Below, piece by piece: positions 54,713-63,508 of a stretch of 64,000 bases of DNA. A program made the position numbers and the translations under genes. The stretch lies in contig NZ_LT837803.1 of NCBI RefSeq assembly GCF_900174485.1, positions 868,001 through 932,000 of the forward strand, in the 5' to 3' direction. Source of the DNA: Sterolibacterium denitrificans. Lineage in GTDB: Bacteria; Pseudomonadota; Gammaproteobacteria; Burkholderiales; Rhodocyclaceae. The notes beneath the pieces were generated by a model that saw only the letters and a program-made list of their open reading frames with translations, ran no database searches and was not told the DNA's origin. The stretch's first letter is position 1; each line of letters starts with the position of its first letter.

Positions 54713-56926
54713 TCAGTCGCGCGTCCTGGAGATGCGGACGACTTCGGGAAGATGGCGCAGGCTGCGCATGATGCGGGCGAGGTGGACGCGGCTGTTGACC
54801 AGCAAGGTGAATTGCAGGGTGGTGCAGACGTCCGGATCGGCGTCGATTTGCAGGTTCAGGATGTCCGAATCGGCGGCGGCGATGGCGGCGGTCATGCGGG
54901 CCAGGGCGCCGCGGCGGTTTTCCGCGACGATGCGGACGCTGGTTTCGTAGCTGCCGCTGCTGGCCGGATCCCATTCGACTTCGATCCAATTGTCGCTTTC
55001 ATGGCGGGCGTGGCCGATGCTGCGGCAGTCGCTGGTATGCACGGTCAGGCCCTGGCCCTTGCGGACGATGCCGATGATGGGATCGCCGGGCAGCGGCCGG
55101 CAGCACTTGGCGAGCTGAACGACGACGCCTTCGCCGCCGTGGATGATGATGGGACCGAGGGGTTTGCGTTTTTCGGCGGGCAGCTCGTCCATGCCGGCGG
55201 CGGATTCATGTTCGGAGGCCAGGCGGCGGGCAACGATGGCCGGCAGGCGCTTGCCCAGGCCGATGTCGGTCAGCACGTCTTTTTTGCTCTGCGTACCGCT
55301 GCCGCGCATGAAGCGTTCCCAGGTGGCTTCGTCGATGGCTTCCAGACCCAGGCCGAAGCCTTGCAGGGACTGGGCGAGCAGGTGGGCGCCGAGATCCGCC
55401 GATTCATCGCTTTGGCGCGACTTGAGGAAGTGGCGGATCTGCGAGCGGGCGCGGCTGCTCTTGACGTAGCTCAGCCAGCCCGGATTCGGGTTGGCGTGGG
55501 CCGCGCAGATGATTTCCACCTGGTCGCCGTTGCGCAGTTCGGTACGCAGCGGCTTGGGCTCGCCGTTGATGCGGCAGGCCACGCAGCGGTTGCCGATGTC
55601 GGTGTGTACGGCATAGGCGAAGTCGACGGCGGTCGCGCCGCGCGGCAGGCCGATGATCTTGCCCTGGGGCGTGAAGACGAAGACTTCGCCGGGGAACAGG
55701 TCGACCTTGACGTGTTCGAGGAATTCGGAGGACGTCCCCGAGGTCGATTGCAGTTCGAGCAGCGATTGCAGCCACTTGTGGGTTTTCTGCTGGAATTCGC
55801 CGAGCGTCTGCTCGTCCTTGTAAAGCCAGTGCGAGGCCACGCCGGATTCGGCGATGTGGTGCATTTCGTGGGTGCGGATCTGGATTTCCACCGGCGTGCC
55901 GTAGGGGCCGATCAGCGTGGTGTGCAGCGACTGGTAGCCGTTGGCCTTGGGGATGGCGATGTAGTCCTTGAACTTGCCGGGGACCGGCTTGTAGATGCTG
56001 TGCAGCGCGCCCAGCGCCAGGTAGCAGCTCGGCTGGTCCTTGACGAGGATGCGGAAGCCGTAGATGTCGAAGACCTGGGAGAAGGTCAGGTGCTTCTCGC
56101 GCATCTTGCGATAGATGCTGTAGATGTGTTTCTCGCGCCCCATGACTTCCGCTTCGATACCCATCAGCGGCAGTTGGCGGCGCAGGGTTTCGGTGATGCG
56201 GCTGACGCCTTCGCGGCGGTTGCCGCGCGCGTTCCTGAGGGCCTTTTCCAGCACGCGATAGCGCATGGGCTGGGCGTTCTGGAAGGAGAGTTCCTGCAGA
56301 TCGCGGCTCAGGGTGTTGAGGCCGAGGCGATTGGCGATCGGGGCGTAGATGTCGAGGGTTTCGCGCGCGACGCGGCGGCGTTTGTCCGGCCTGAAGGTGC
56401 CGAGGGTCTGGATGTTGTGCAGGCGGTCGGCCAGCTTGATGAGGATGACGCGTACGTCGCGTGCCATGGCCAGCAGCATCTTGCGGAAGTTTTCCGCCTG
56501 CGCTTCTTCGTAGGACTGGCCTTCGAGGCGACCGATCTTGGAGACGGCATCGACGAGTTCGGCGGTGGGCTTGCCGAAGCGTTCGGCGATTTCCTGCTTG
56601 CTGATGGCCGTGTCTTCCATGACGTCATGGAGCAGGGCGGCCATCAGCGCCTGGGCATCGAGGCGCCAGTCGGACAGGGTGCTGGCGACTGCGAGCGGAT
56701 GGCTGATGTAGGGCTCGCCGCTGCTGCGGAACTGGCCGTCGTGCGCGGCCGCGCCGAAGTGGTAGGCGGCTTCGATGCGGTCGACTTCTGCGGGTTCGAG
56801 ATAAACGGCGAGTTTGCCGCGCAGGTCGTTCAACGCGGCGGTCAGCTCGGGGGTGGCCGCAACAGCCGCAACGCGCGTGGTTTCACCATCCTGGGTGGAG
56901 GGCGGAGTGATGGGCGCGGGCGGCAT
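54713..56926 (-). CDS. spoT: Bifunctional (p)ppGpp synthetase/hydrolase SpoT
   Basis: SpoT makes and degrades the stringent alarmone. The 737-residue protein has an HD hydrolase domain with His62, His76 and HD at 100-101 (LLHDVMEDT). The synthetase domain (FKDYIAIPKANGYQSLHTTLIG), TGS (VFTPQGKIIGLPRGATAVDFAYAVH) and C-terminal ACT (SYETSVRIVAENRRGALARM) follow. The intact HD and the gmk-rpoZ-spoT order favour SpoT over RelA. Confidence 0.94.
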   Translation of the reverse strand: MPPAPITPPSTQDGETTRVAAVAATPELTAALNDLRGKLAVYLEPAEVDRIEAAYHFGAAAHDGQFRSSGEPYISHPLAVASTLSDWRLDAQALMAALLHDVMEDTAISKQEIAERFGKPTAELVDAVSKIGRLEGQSYEEAQAENFRKMLLAMARDVRVILIKLADRLHNIQTLGTFRPDKRRRVARETLDIYAPIANRLGLNTLSRDLQELSFQNAQPMRYRVLEKALRNARGNRREGVSRITETLRRQLPLMGIEAEVMGREKHIYSIYRKMREKHLTFSQVFDIYGFRILVKDQPSCYLALGALHSIYKPVPGKFKDYIAIPKANGYQSLHTTLIGPYGTPVEIQIRTHEMHHIAESGVASHWLYKDEQTLGEFQQKTHKWLQSLLELQSTSGTSSEFLEHVKVDLFPGEVFVFTPQGKIIGLPRGATAVDFAYAVHTDIGNRCVACRINGEPKPLRTELRNGDQVEIICAAHANPNPGWLSYVKSSRARSQIRHFLKSRQSDESADLGAHLLAQSLQGFGLGLEAIDEATWERFMRGSGTQSKKDVLTDIGLGKRLPAIVARRLASEHESAAGMDELPAEKRKPLGPIIIHGGEGVVVQLAKCCRPLPGDPIIGIVRKGQGLTVHTSDCRSIGHARHESDNWIEVEWDPASSGSYETSVRIVAENRRGALARMTAAIAAADSDILNLQIDADPDVCTTLQFTLLVNSRVHLARIMRSLRHLPEVVRISRTRD

Positions 56927-56952
56927 TGCGATGCGGGGGCAAGCTCAGGCCA

Positions 56953-57159
56953 TCATGCCTGCCCACGGTTGAGCATTTCCAGGCCAACCTTGCCGCCGGC
57001 GATTTCGCGCAGGGCGATGACGGTCGGCTTGTCGTTCTGGGTTTCGATCAGCGGGGTGCCGCCCAGGGTGATCTGGCGCGCGCGGTAGGTGGCGGCGAGC
57101 GTCAGTTGGAAGCGGTTGGGAATGTTCTTGAGACAGTCATCGACGGTAATGCGGGCCAT
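56953..57159 (-). CDS. rpoZ: RNA polymerase omega subunit
   Basis: Omega stabilises the beta' subunit and forms a ppGpp site. The 68-residue protein starts [23 protein letters not shown] and has the ARQI helix and EIAGGKVG segment. It lies 3 bases after gmk and 26 bases before spoT, the conserved order. Confidence 0.95.
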   Translation of the reverse strand: MARITVDDCLKNIPNRFQLTLAATYRARQITLGGTPLIETQNDKPTVIALREIAGGKVGLEMLNRGQA

Positions 57160-57162
57160 GAT

Positions 57163-57777
57163 TCAATCCTGGAGAAGTGGGGAAAACAGCTCGGGATGGC
57201 GAGCACGCTGGGGTGCCAGGCGCAGGCGCGCGGCGTGTACCACCGCTTGCAGATCGGTGATGGCGGTCTGCAGATCGTCGTTGATTATAACGTAATCAAA
57301 CTCGGCGACATGGCGCATTTCCGCCAGTGCGGCGTGAATGCGGCGGGCGATCGTGGCTTCGTCGTCGGTGCCGCGACCGCGCAGGCGCTGTTCGAGAATC
57401 GCCATCGAGGGTGGCAGGATGAATATGCCTACGGCTTGGCCGAAGGCGCGCCTGACCTGCTGCGCGCCCTGCCAGTCGATTTCGAGGAGCACGTCGCGTC
57501 CGGCGGCAAGCTGTCGTTCCAGCCAGCGCAGCGAGGTGCCGTAAAAGTTGCCGTGCACTTCCGCCGATTCGAGAAATTCGCCCCGGCTGCGCATGGCGAG
57601 GAATTCATCGACACCGACGAAATTGTAATCGCGGCCCTGGACTTCGCCGCTGCGCGGTTGGCGCGTGGTGCAGGAAACCGACAGTTGCACGCGTCCGTCG
57701 CGCTTGAGCAGTTCGCGCACCAGCGTGGTCTTGCCGGCGCCGGAAGGGGCTGAAACGATCAACAAAGTCCCGGGCAT
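57163..57777 (-). CDS. gmk: Guanylate kinase
   Basis: Gmk phosphorylates GMP to GDP and links nucleotide supply to (p)ppGpp synthesis. The P-loop is SAPSGAGKTTL, followed by SVSCTTRQPRSGEVQGRDYNF. I chose ATG 57777 (204 residues, MPGTLLIVSAPSG) because gagg lies 9 bases upstream; ATG 57792 would leave only 2 bases to its ribosome site. It starts the gmk-rpoZ-spoT set. Confidence 0.94.
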   Translation of the reverse strand: MPGTLLIVSAPSGAGKTTLVRELLKRDGRVQLSVSCTTRQPRSGEVQGRDYNFVGVDEFLAMRSRGEFLESAEVHGNFYGTSLRWLERQLAAGRDVLLEIDWQGAQQVRRAFGQAVGIFILPPSMAILEQRLRGRGTDDEATIARRIHAALAEMRHVAEFDYVIINDDLQTAITDLQAVVHAARLRLAPQRARHPELFSPLLQD

Positions 57778-57873
57778 GGTGGAAGTCCTCATGTTCCTCT
57801 GTTTCCGGCTGCCTGCGATTTCTGAGCCCCGCGCCGGTCGAACAGATGTGCGGCCATTCGGAATTGGAATCGC

Positions 57874-59181
57874 TCAACTGACGCCCGCGCGTTGCAGGAA
57901 ATGGCCCAGGTGCAGGTCGCTCTTGGTGGTGTGGTTGATCTGCCAGTCGGCCAGCAGCAGGCGGATGCGGAACAGCAGATAGAGGGGATTGCGCGCGCCG
58001 GCCTCGATTTCCCGACGCAGTTCGGCAAAGGCGCGGTCGAAGGCGGCATGCTGCTTCAGGTGGTCCGTGATGAACGGGTAGTTGTAGCGCTGCATCAGGT
58101 TTTCCACCGAGCTGTTGAGCAGGGCGTTGTGCTCCGCGAAGCTGTCCAGCGAGGCGCTGGCAGCGGCGCTGTCGCCGGCTTCCACCTGGCGTTCGAGGCG
58201 GGCGATGCAACTGAGCTGCTCCTGGTGCAAGGTGTCGATTTCGCGAATGCCGATCGAGTATTCCCGGCGCCAGTCGACCTCTTTTTCCATGGGCAGCTCG
58301 TGCTCGCCGGGGCCAAGACGCAGGAAATCCTTGCAGCGCTCCAGATAGACGCGCACTGCGCGGTCGTCCGGGGTGATGCGCAGGCATTCCTGCAGCAGCG
58401 GCTGGGCCAGGTCCGCGCGGCCCAGATGGTAGCAGGCCAGCGCTTCTTCAAAGTCGTGCAGGGTGGCCTGCTTGGCCAGGCGCAGCGGTTCGGGATCGGC
58501 GTCGAAGACTTCATATACCGCCTGGGACTGGTAGCGGCCCTTGATGCGCAGGCGATCGATGAAGCGGATGTTGTAGACCTCCTGGTCTTCGAGCGCATGC
58601 AGGGTATTGGCGCTGATGACCAGCGGCGTGCCGTAGTTCTTGGTCAGCCCTTCGAGGCGCGAAGCGAGGTTGACCGCATCGCCGATCACCGTGCTGTCCA
58701 TGCGGTTGTGACCGCCGACGGTGCCCATCATCACCAGCCCGGTGTTGATGCCGATGCCGATGCGGATGGGCACGAAGCCGGCGCGCGAGCGCCCGATGTT
58801 GTAAGTGGTCAGTTGGTTCAGCATGTCGATGCCCGAGCGCACCGCATCATCTGCCGAGCCGGGAAACAGCGCCATGATGCCATCGCCGATGTACTTGTCG
58901 ATGATGCCGTTGTGGCGTCCGACGACCGGCTCCATGGTGGAGAGATAGGAATTGATGAAGCGGAAGTTTTCCGCCGGCAGGATGGATTCCGAGAGCGTGG
59001 TGAAATCGCGGATGTCGGAGAACAGCAGCGACATTTCCTGCTCGACGTGGTCGCCGAGCTGCACGTCGATGATGCTCGGGCGCTTGAGCAGGCGCAGAAG
59101 CTGGTGCGGCACGAAACGGCCATAGGCCATTTCGGTGGCATTCATGACGGCCCGCGGTTCTGCTGATTCGGTGTCGCTCAT
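57874..59181 (-). CDS. Class III adenylate cyclase with C-terminal degenerate hemerythrin-like domain
   Basis: Residues 45-230 form a class III cyclase domain. It has metal ligands Asp56 (SDIRDF) and Asp100 (YIGDGIMALF), adenine-selecting Lys96 and Asp168, and Asn172/Arg176 (IGDAVNLASRLE), so cAMP is the likely product. Residues 235-290 look helical. Residues 304-430 resemble bacteriohemerythrin: IDTLHQEQL (His319), HLKQHAAF (374-381) and INHTTKSDL (415-423). The usual HxxxE pair before LM is Leu355/Val359, so two iron ligands are missing. It may sense something other than O2, or be structural. The gene lies 97 bases upstream of gmk. Confidence 0.82.
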   Translation of the reverse strand: MSDTESAEPRAVMNATEMAYGRFVPHQLLRLLKRPSIIDVQLGDHVEQEMSLLFSDIRDFTTLSESILPAENFRFINSYLSTMEPVVGRHNGIIDKYIGDGIMALFPGSADDAVRSGIDMLNQLTTYNIGRSRAGFVPIRIGIGINTGLVMMGTVGGHNRMDSTVIGDAVNLASRLEGLTKNYGTPLVISANTLHALEDQEVYNIRFIDRLRIKGRYQSQAVYEVFDADPEPLRLAKQATLHDFEEALACYHLGRADLAQPLLQECLRITPDDRAVRVYLERCKDFLRLGPGEHELPMEKEVDWRREYSIGIREIDTLHQEQLSCIARLERQVEAGDSAAASASLDSFAEHNALLNSSVENLMQRYNYPFITDHLKQHAAFDRAFAELRREIEAGARNPLYLLFRIRLLLADWQINHTTKSDLHLGHFLQRAGVS

Positions 59182-59216
59182 CGATCAATGTCGGCAGGAT
59201 TGCAATCGGTCGCCTA

Positions 59217-59222
59217 GTATAA
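59217..59222 (-). promoter_or_regulatory. -10-like TATACT upstream of the cyclase gene
   Basis: The minus strand shows TTTATACTA about 36 bases before the cyclase ATG. No clear -35 box is seen. The 215-base divergent gap to gshA has no other recognisable feature apart from weak plus-strand boxes. Confidence 0.3.
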
Positions 59223-59396
59223 ACACCTTGCCAGACGGCGGATAGGCAGACTGGCCGCGCGCCTGCGCGGGTTGCCGGCTGTAGTAAGATTGCCGCTTCC
59301 CGAGATCACGACTCGGCAGAATGCTGCAGAACGGGCGCCAGCCAAGCGCCTGCGCGTGCTACCCTGCAGCCCCGCTGAATTTCTTCCGCGAACCGG

Positions 59397-60704
59397 ATGA
59401 ACGCCATGGTTCCTCATTTGACGACCGCCCTGACCGGTCCATTGCTCGAACTCGAGCGCTGTTTTCTCGATCGCGAGACGCGCATCGAGCACTGGCTGCG
59501 CGCGCAGTGGCAGGAGTACGTCCCGCCTTTCTATACCTCGGTCGACCTGCGCAATGCCGGCTTCAAGCTGGCGCCGGTGGATACGAACCTGTTTCCCGGC
59601 GGCTTCAACAACCTCAATCCGGCCTTCCTGCCGCTCTGCGTGCAGGCGGCGATGTCGGCCGTCGAGCGGATCTGTCCCGAGGCGCAGGATCTGCTGCTGA
59701 TTCCCGAAAGCCACACCCGCAACCAGTTTTATCTGCAGAATGTGGCCCGGCTGGCGAACATCCTGCATCACGCCGGACTCAACGTGCGCATCGGCACGCT
59801 GCTGCCGGAGATTACGGTGCCGACGCGCATCGATCTGGCGGACGGCCAGCACCTGATGCTGGAGCCGCTCAAGCGGCTGGGGCCCGATGGCCGCCGCCTG
59901 GGTCTGGAAGGCTTCGATCCCTGTGCCGTGCTGCTCAACAATGATTTGTCCGCCGGGGTGCCGGATATGCTCCAGGGCCTGCATGAGCAGTCCGTCATTC
60001 CGCCGCTGCATGCCGGTTGGCACGCGCGGCGCAAGTCGCATCACTTCGCGGCCTACAAGCAGGTGGCCAGGGAGTTCGGCGCGGCCATCGGCATCGATCC
60101 GTGGCTGATCAATCCTGATTTCGAAGTCTGCGGCAAGATCAGTTTTCACGAACGTACCGGCGAGGAATGCCTGGCCGCCAACGTCGATGCGCTGCTGGCG
60201 AAGATCCGCGCCAAGTATCGTGAGTACGGCGTTACCGAACAGCCCTTCGTCATCGTCAAGGCGGATGCGGGCACCTACGGCATGGGCATCATGACCGTGC
60301 GCGATGCCAGTGAAGTGAAGGCGCTCAATCGCAAGCAGCGCAACAAGATGGCCGTCGGCAAGGAAGGCTTGCAAGTGACCGAGGTCATCATTCAGGAAGG
60401 CGTGCCGACCTTCGAGACGGTGGATGACGGCGTGGCCGAGCCGGTGATCTACATGATCGACCGCTATGTGGTCGGCGGCTTCTATCGCGTGAATACTGCG
60501 CGAGGCCGCGACGAGAACCTCAATGCGCCGGGTATGAGCTTCAAGCCGCTGGCCTTCAGTACCGGCTGCAGCTTGCCGGACATGGCCCAGGCGCCCGATG
60601 CGCCGACCAACCGTTTCTATGCCTACGGCGTGGTGGCGCGGCTGGCGATGCTGGCCGCGGCCGTGGAGCTGGAGCAGACGGCATCGGATGCAGTGGCGGC
60701 ATAG
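59397..60704 (+). CDS. gshA: Glutamate-cysteine ligase, proteobacterial GshA type
   Basis: This enzyme makes gamma-glutamylcysteine, the first step of glutathione synthesis. The 435-residue protein belongs to the GshA branch common in betaproteobacteria and distinct from E. coli GshA. Recognisable segments are FYTSVDLRNAGFKLAPVDTNLFPGGFNNL, PESHTRNQFYLQNVARL and VKADAGTYGMGIMTV. Starts at 59397 or 59406 are both possible. gshB follows after 48 bases. Confidence 0.93.
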   Translation: MNAMVPHLTTALTGPLLELERCFLDRETRIEHWLRAQWQEYVPPFYTSVDLRNAGFKLAPVDTNLFPGGFNNLNPAFLPLCVQAAMSAVERICPEAQDLLLIPESHTRNQFYLQNVARLANILHHAGLNVRIGTLLPEITVPTRIDLADGQHLMLEPLKRLGPDGRRLGLEGFDPCAVLLNNDLSAGVPDMLQGLHEQSVIPPLHAGWHARRKSHHFAAYKQVAREFGAAIGIDPWLINPDFEVCGKISFHERTGEECLAANVDALLAKIRAKYREYGVTEQPFVIVKADAGTYGMGIMTVRDASEVKALNRKQRNKMAVGKEGLQVTEVIIQEGVPTFETVDDGVAEPVIYMIDRYVVGGFYRVNTARGRDENLNAPGMSFKPLAFSTGCSLPDMAQAPDAPTNRFYAYGVVARLAMLAAAVELEQTASDAVAA

Positions 60705-60752
60705 CCGCGCGAAAATGCGAAGATGCAGGGAGTAGGAACGCAGGAGGAAGCA

Positions 60753-61709
60753 ATGCACCTGGCCTTTATCGTTGATCCGCTGGATCGCCTGAAACCGCAC
60801 AAGGACAGCAGCATCGCCATGATGCGCGAGGCGGCGCGGCGCGGCCACGAGGTGCATGCGATTCTGCGCGACAGCCTGTGCTGGCGGGCGGGCGAGGTGA
60901 CTGCCGTGGCCACGGCGCTGGAGCTGCCGGCGGCAGACGGCATCTGGTACCGGGAACGGGCCGCCGGCCGGCGGCTGCTGACGGATTTCGATGCCGTGCT
61001 GATGCGCCAGGATCCGCCTTTCGACTTCGAGTACATCACCGCCACCTGGTTGCTGGAGCGCGCCGCAACCGCCGGCGCGCGCATCTACAACGCGCCGGGC
61101 GCCATCCGCGACCACAACGAGAAGCTCGCCATCACCGAGTTTCCGGAATTCACCGCGCCCACCCTGGTGACGCGCGCGGCAGGCGAGCTCGACGCTTTCA
61201 TCGGCGAGCTGGGCGACGTCATTCTCAAGCCGCTCGATGGCATGGGCGGTAGTTCGATCTTCCGTGTGCGCCGGGATGATCCGAACCGCAATGTGATCGT
61301 CGAGACGCTGACCAACCTGGGCAGCCGCACCGTCATGGCGCAGCGCTACCTGCCCGAGATCAGCCGCGGCGACAAACGCATCCTGCTGATCGACGGTCAG
61401 CCGGTGCCGTATTGCCTGGCGCGGATTCCCAAGGCCGGCGAGAGCCGCGGCAATCTGGCCGCCGGCGGCAGCGGCGTGGCGCAACCCTTGAGCGCGCGCG
61501 ACCGCGAGATTGCCGCAGCGCTGGGCCCCATACTCGCCGCGCGCGGCCTGTTGCTGGTTGGTCTGGACGTGATCGGCGATTGCCTGACCGAAATCAACGT
61601 CACCAGCCCGACCTGCTTCGTCGAAATTACCGAGCAGACCGGCTGCGATGTGGCCGCGCTGTTCATCGATGCGCTGGAGCGCAAGGTGAGGAGTGAGGAG
61701 GCCGGATGA
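60753..61709 (+). CDS. gshB: Glutathione synthetase
   Basis: GshB adds glycine to gamma-glutamylcysteine. The 318-residue ATP-grasp enzyme shows VILKPLDGMGGSSIFRV, RGDKRILLIDGQPVPYCLARIP and the catalytic INVTSPTCFVEI. ATG 60753 has aggagga upstream. The last residues (KVRSEEAG) are encoded by two perfect gtgagga heptamers, so its C terminus is partly made of the junction repeat. Its stop overlaps the apbE start (ATGA). Confidence 0.95.
   Translation: MHLAFIVDPLDRLKPHKDSSIAMMREAARRGHEVHAILRDSLCWRAGEVTAVATALELPAADGIWYRERAAGRRLLTDFDAVLMRQDPPFDFEYITATWLLERAATAGARIYNAPGAIRDHNEKLAITEFPEFTAPTLVTRAAGELDAFIGELGDVILKPLDGMGGSSIFRVRRDDPNRNVIVETLTNLGSRTVMAQRYLPEISRGDKRILLIDGQPVPYCLARIPKAGESRGNLAAGGSGVAQPLSARDREIAAALGPILAARGLLLVGLDVIGDCLTEINVTSPTCFVEITEQTGCDVAALFIDALERKVRSEEAG
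61686..61699. repeat. Two perfect gtgagga heptamers inside the gshB 3' end
   Basis: The copies gtgagga-gtgagga are followed by ggccgga and tgagaga. The tract spans the last codons of gshB and the apbE start, showing that this repeat family can enter coding sequence. Confidence 0.65.
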
Positions 61710-62794
61710 GAGACGGTTTGCGCGCGCTGTTTTGTGCCGTCTGTTTCGTGCTGCTGCTGGCCGGCTGCGGCCGCCAGGACGAGCCGCTGGTGCGGCAGGA
61801 ATCCTTTGTTTTCGGCACGCGGGTCGAGGTGCTGGTATATGGCCAGACTCCCGAGCGCGGCAATGCGGCGGCTGCCGAAGTGCTGCGGGAGTTCGATCGC
61901 CTGCATCGGAGTTTTCATGCCTGGCAGCCTTCGCAACTGACTGCGCTGAATGAAGCCATCGCCGTCGGCAAGTCGCTGGAAGTCAGCAAGGAGCTGGCCG
62001 GTTTGATCCGCGATTCGCAGGCAGTGGCCGAACGGGGGGATGGCCTGTTCGATCCGGGCATCGGTCGGCTGATCGCGCTGTGGGGGTTCCAGAATGATGA
62101 ATTCAAGGCGCAATTGCCGGATCCGGCAAGGCTGGCGGAATGGCAGGCTGCGCGGCCGTCGATCGGCGATTTGCGCCTGAATGGACGCCGCGTCGGCAGC
62201 CGCAATCGCATGGTGGCGCTGGACTTTGGCGGCTACCTGAAAGGCGTGGCGCTCGACCATGCGGCAGCACTGCTCAAGGCGCGCGGCGTGCATGATGCGC
62301 TGATCAACATCGGCGGCAACGTCATGGCGCTGGGCAGCAAGGGCGGCAAGCCCTGGCGTGTCGGCATCCAGCATCCGCGCGCGCCGGAGCCGCTGGCCTC
62401 GCTGGATTTGCGCGACGGCGAGGCGATCGGTACTTCAGGCGATTACCAGCGCTATTTCGAACTCGATGGCCAGCGCTATTGCCACCTGCTCGATCCGCGC
62501 ACGGGCGCGCCGAGCCGGGATACGCAGGCGGTGACCATCCTGCTGACGCCGGGCGCCGGGGATGAGGGCAGGACCGAAGGCGAAGGCAATATCGGCATGC
62601 GCTCCGATGCCTTGTCGAAACCGCTGTTCATTGCCGGCGCGCGCTGGCTGGAGGAAGCGCGCAAGCTGGGCATCGACCAGGCCTTGCGCGTCGATGCGGC
62701 CGGCACGGTGTACGTCACGCCGGCATTGCAGGCGCGGCTGAAAATGGAAAAGAGCGACGTGAAGCTGGTGGTGAGCGCCTTGCCGCTAGAATGA
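61706..62794 (+). CDS. apbE: FAD:protein FMN transferase ApbE
   Basis: ApbE attaches FMN covalently to target proteins such as Nqr/Rnf subunits or NosR-type proteins. The 362-residue precursor is a lipoprotein with Cys21 (LLLAGCGRQ). It has the conserved core: DPGIGRLIALWGF, LDFGGYLKGVALDHA, NIGGNVMALGSKGGKPW and YCHLLDPRTGAPS. It lies between gshB and the PTS genes and overlaps gshB. Its flavin target is not in the window. Confidence 0.93.
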   Translation: MRDGLRALFCAVCFVLLLAGCGRQDEPLVRQESFVFGTRVEVLVYGQTPERGNAAAAEVLREFDRLHRSFHAWQPSQLTALNEAIAVGKSLEVSKELAGLIRDSQAVAERGDGLFDPGIGRLIALWGFQNDEFKAQLPDPARLAEWQAARPSIGDLRLNGRRVGSRNRMVALDFGGYLKGVALDHAAALLKARGVHDALINIGGNVMALGSKGGKPWRVGIQHPRAPEPLASLDLRDGEAIGTSGDYQRYFELDGQRYCHLLDPRTGAPSRDTQAVTILLTPGAGDEGRTEGEGNIGMRSDALSKPLFIAGARWLEEARKLGIDQALRVDAAGTVYVTPALQARLKMEKSDVKLVVSALPLE

Positions 62795-62834
62795 CGTCGA
62801 ACGTGATGAACGGCGGATGACGGATGGCACGGCA

Positions 62835-63224
62835 ATGATCGGATTGTTTTTGATTACCCACGGCAGCCTCGGCGAGTCGCTGATCCAGTGCGCCTGCCAT
62901 GTGCTTGGCCGGCGGCCGCCGCAGATCGTCCAGTTGGGGTTGGCGGCACAGGACGATCCGGCCGAGGCCGTGCCGCTGGCGCGTGAAATGCTCGGCTTGG
63001 TCGACAAGGGGGAGGGCGCGCTGATCCTGACCGACATCTATGGCGCGACACCTGCCAATGTGGCCGCGCAGTTGCTCGATCCCGGACGCATCGAAGGCGT
63101 GACCGGCGTCAATCTGCCGATGTTGCTGCGTGCCCTGACCTATCGTGGGCAGGGGTTGGAGATCCTGCGGGGCAAGGCCGTTGGCGGTGGCCGTGACGGT
63201 GTTTTCAACATGCTGGACAACTGA
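62835..63224 (+). CDS. PTS EIIA component, mannose family
   Basis: The 129-residue cytoplasmic phosphocarrier has His9 in FLITHGSLG as the likely phosphorylation site and the second core segment ALILTDIYGATPANVA. No EIIB or EIIC genes are visible, so it is probably part of a regulatory PTS as in other betaproteobacteria. ATG 62835 is chosen over 62817 because the family begins MIGLFLITHG. HPr follows 14 bases later. Confidence 0.92.
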   Translation: MIGLFLITHGSLGESLIQCACHVLGRRPPQIVQLGLAAQDDPAEAVPLAREMLGLVDKGEGALILTDIYGATPANVAAQLLDPGRIEGVTGVNLPMLLRALTYRGQGLEILRGKAVGGGRDGVFNMLDN

Positions 63225-63238
63225 TCAACCGAGACATC

Positions 63239-63508
63239 ATGCCGAAAGCCGAAGTCGAAATCGTCAATAAACTGGGTCTCCATGCGCGTGCCTCGGCCAA
63301 GCTGACCATGCTTGCCGGCAGCTTTCCCTGCGAAGTCTGGATGGAGCGCAACGGCCGCCGCATCAATGCCAAAAGCATCATGGGGGTGATGATGCTGGCG
63401 GCCGGCAAGAATTCCAAGGTATTCGTCGAAACCGAGGGCGAGCGTGCGGACGAGGCGCTGCAGGCCCTGCAGGCGCTGATTGCCGACAAGTTCGGCGAGG
63501 GCGAATGA
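63239..63508 (+). CDS. ptsH: Phosphocarrier protein HPr
   Basis: HPr accepts phosphate from enzyme I at His15 (LGLHARASAK) and passes it to EIIA. The HPr kinase site Ser46 (KSIMGVMML) is present. The length of 89 is normal. The stop overlaps the enzyme I start (ATGA), so the pair is translationally coupled. Confidence 0.96.
   Translation: MPKAEVEIVNKLGLHARASAKLTMLAGSFPCEVWMERNGRRINAKSIMGVMMLAAGKNSKVFVETEGERADEALQALQALIADKFGEGE

Noticed and set aside
60706-60750. Repeat-like atgcgaag/atgcaggg text between gshA and gshB
   Set aside because: The period is nearer 8 and units are weak; not assigned to the heptamer family.
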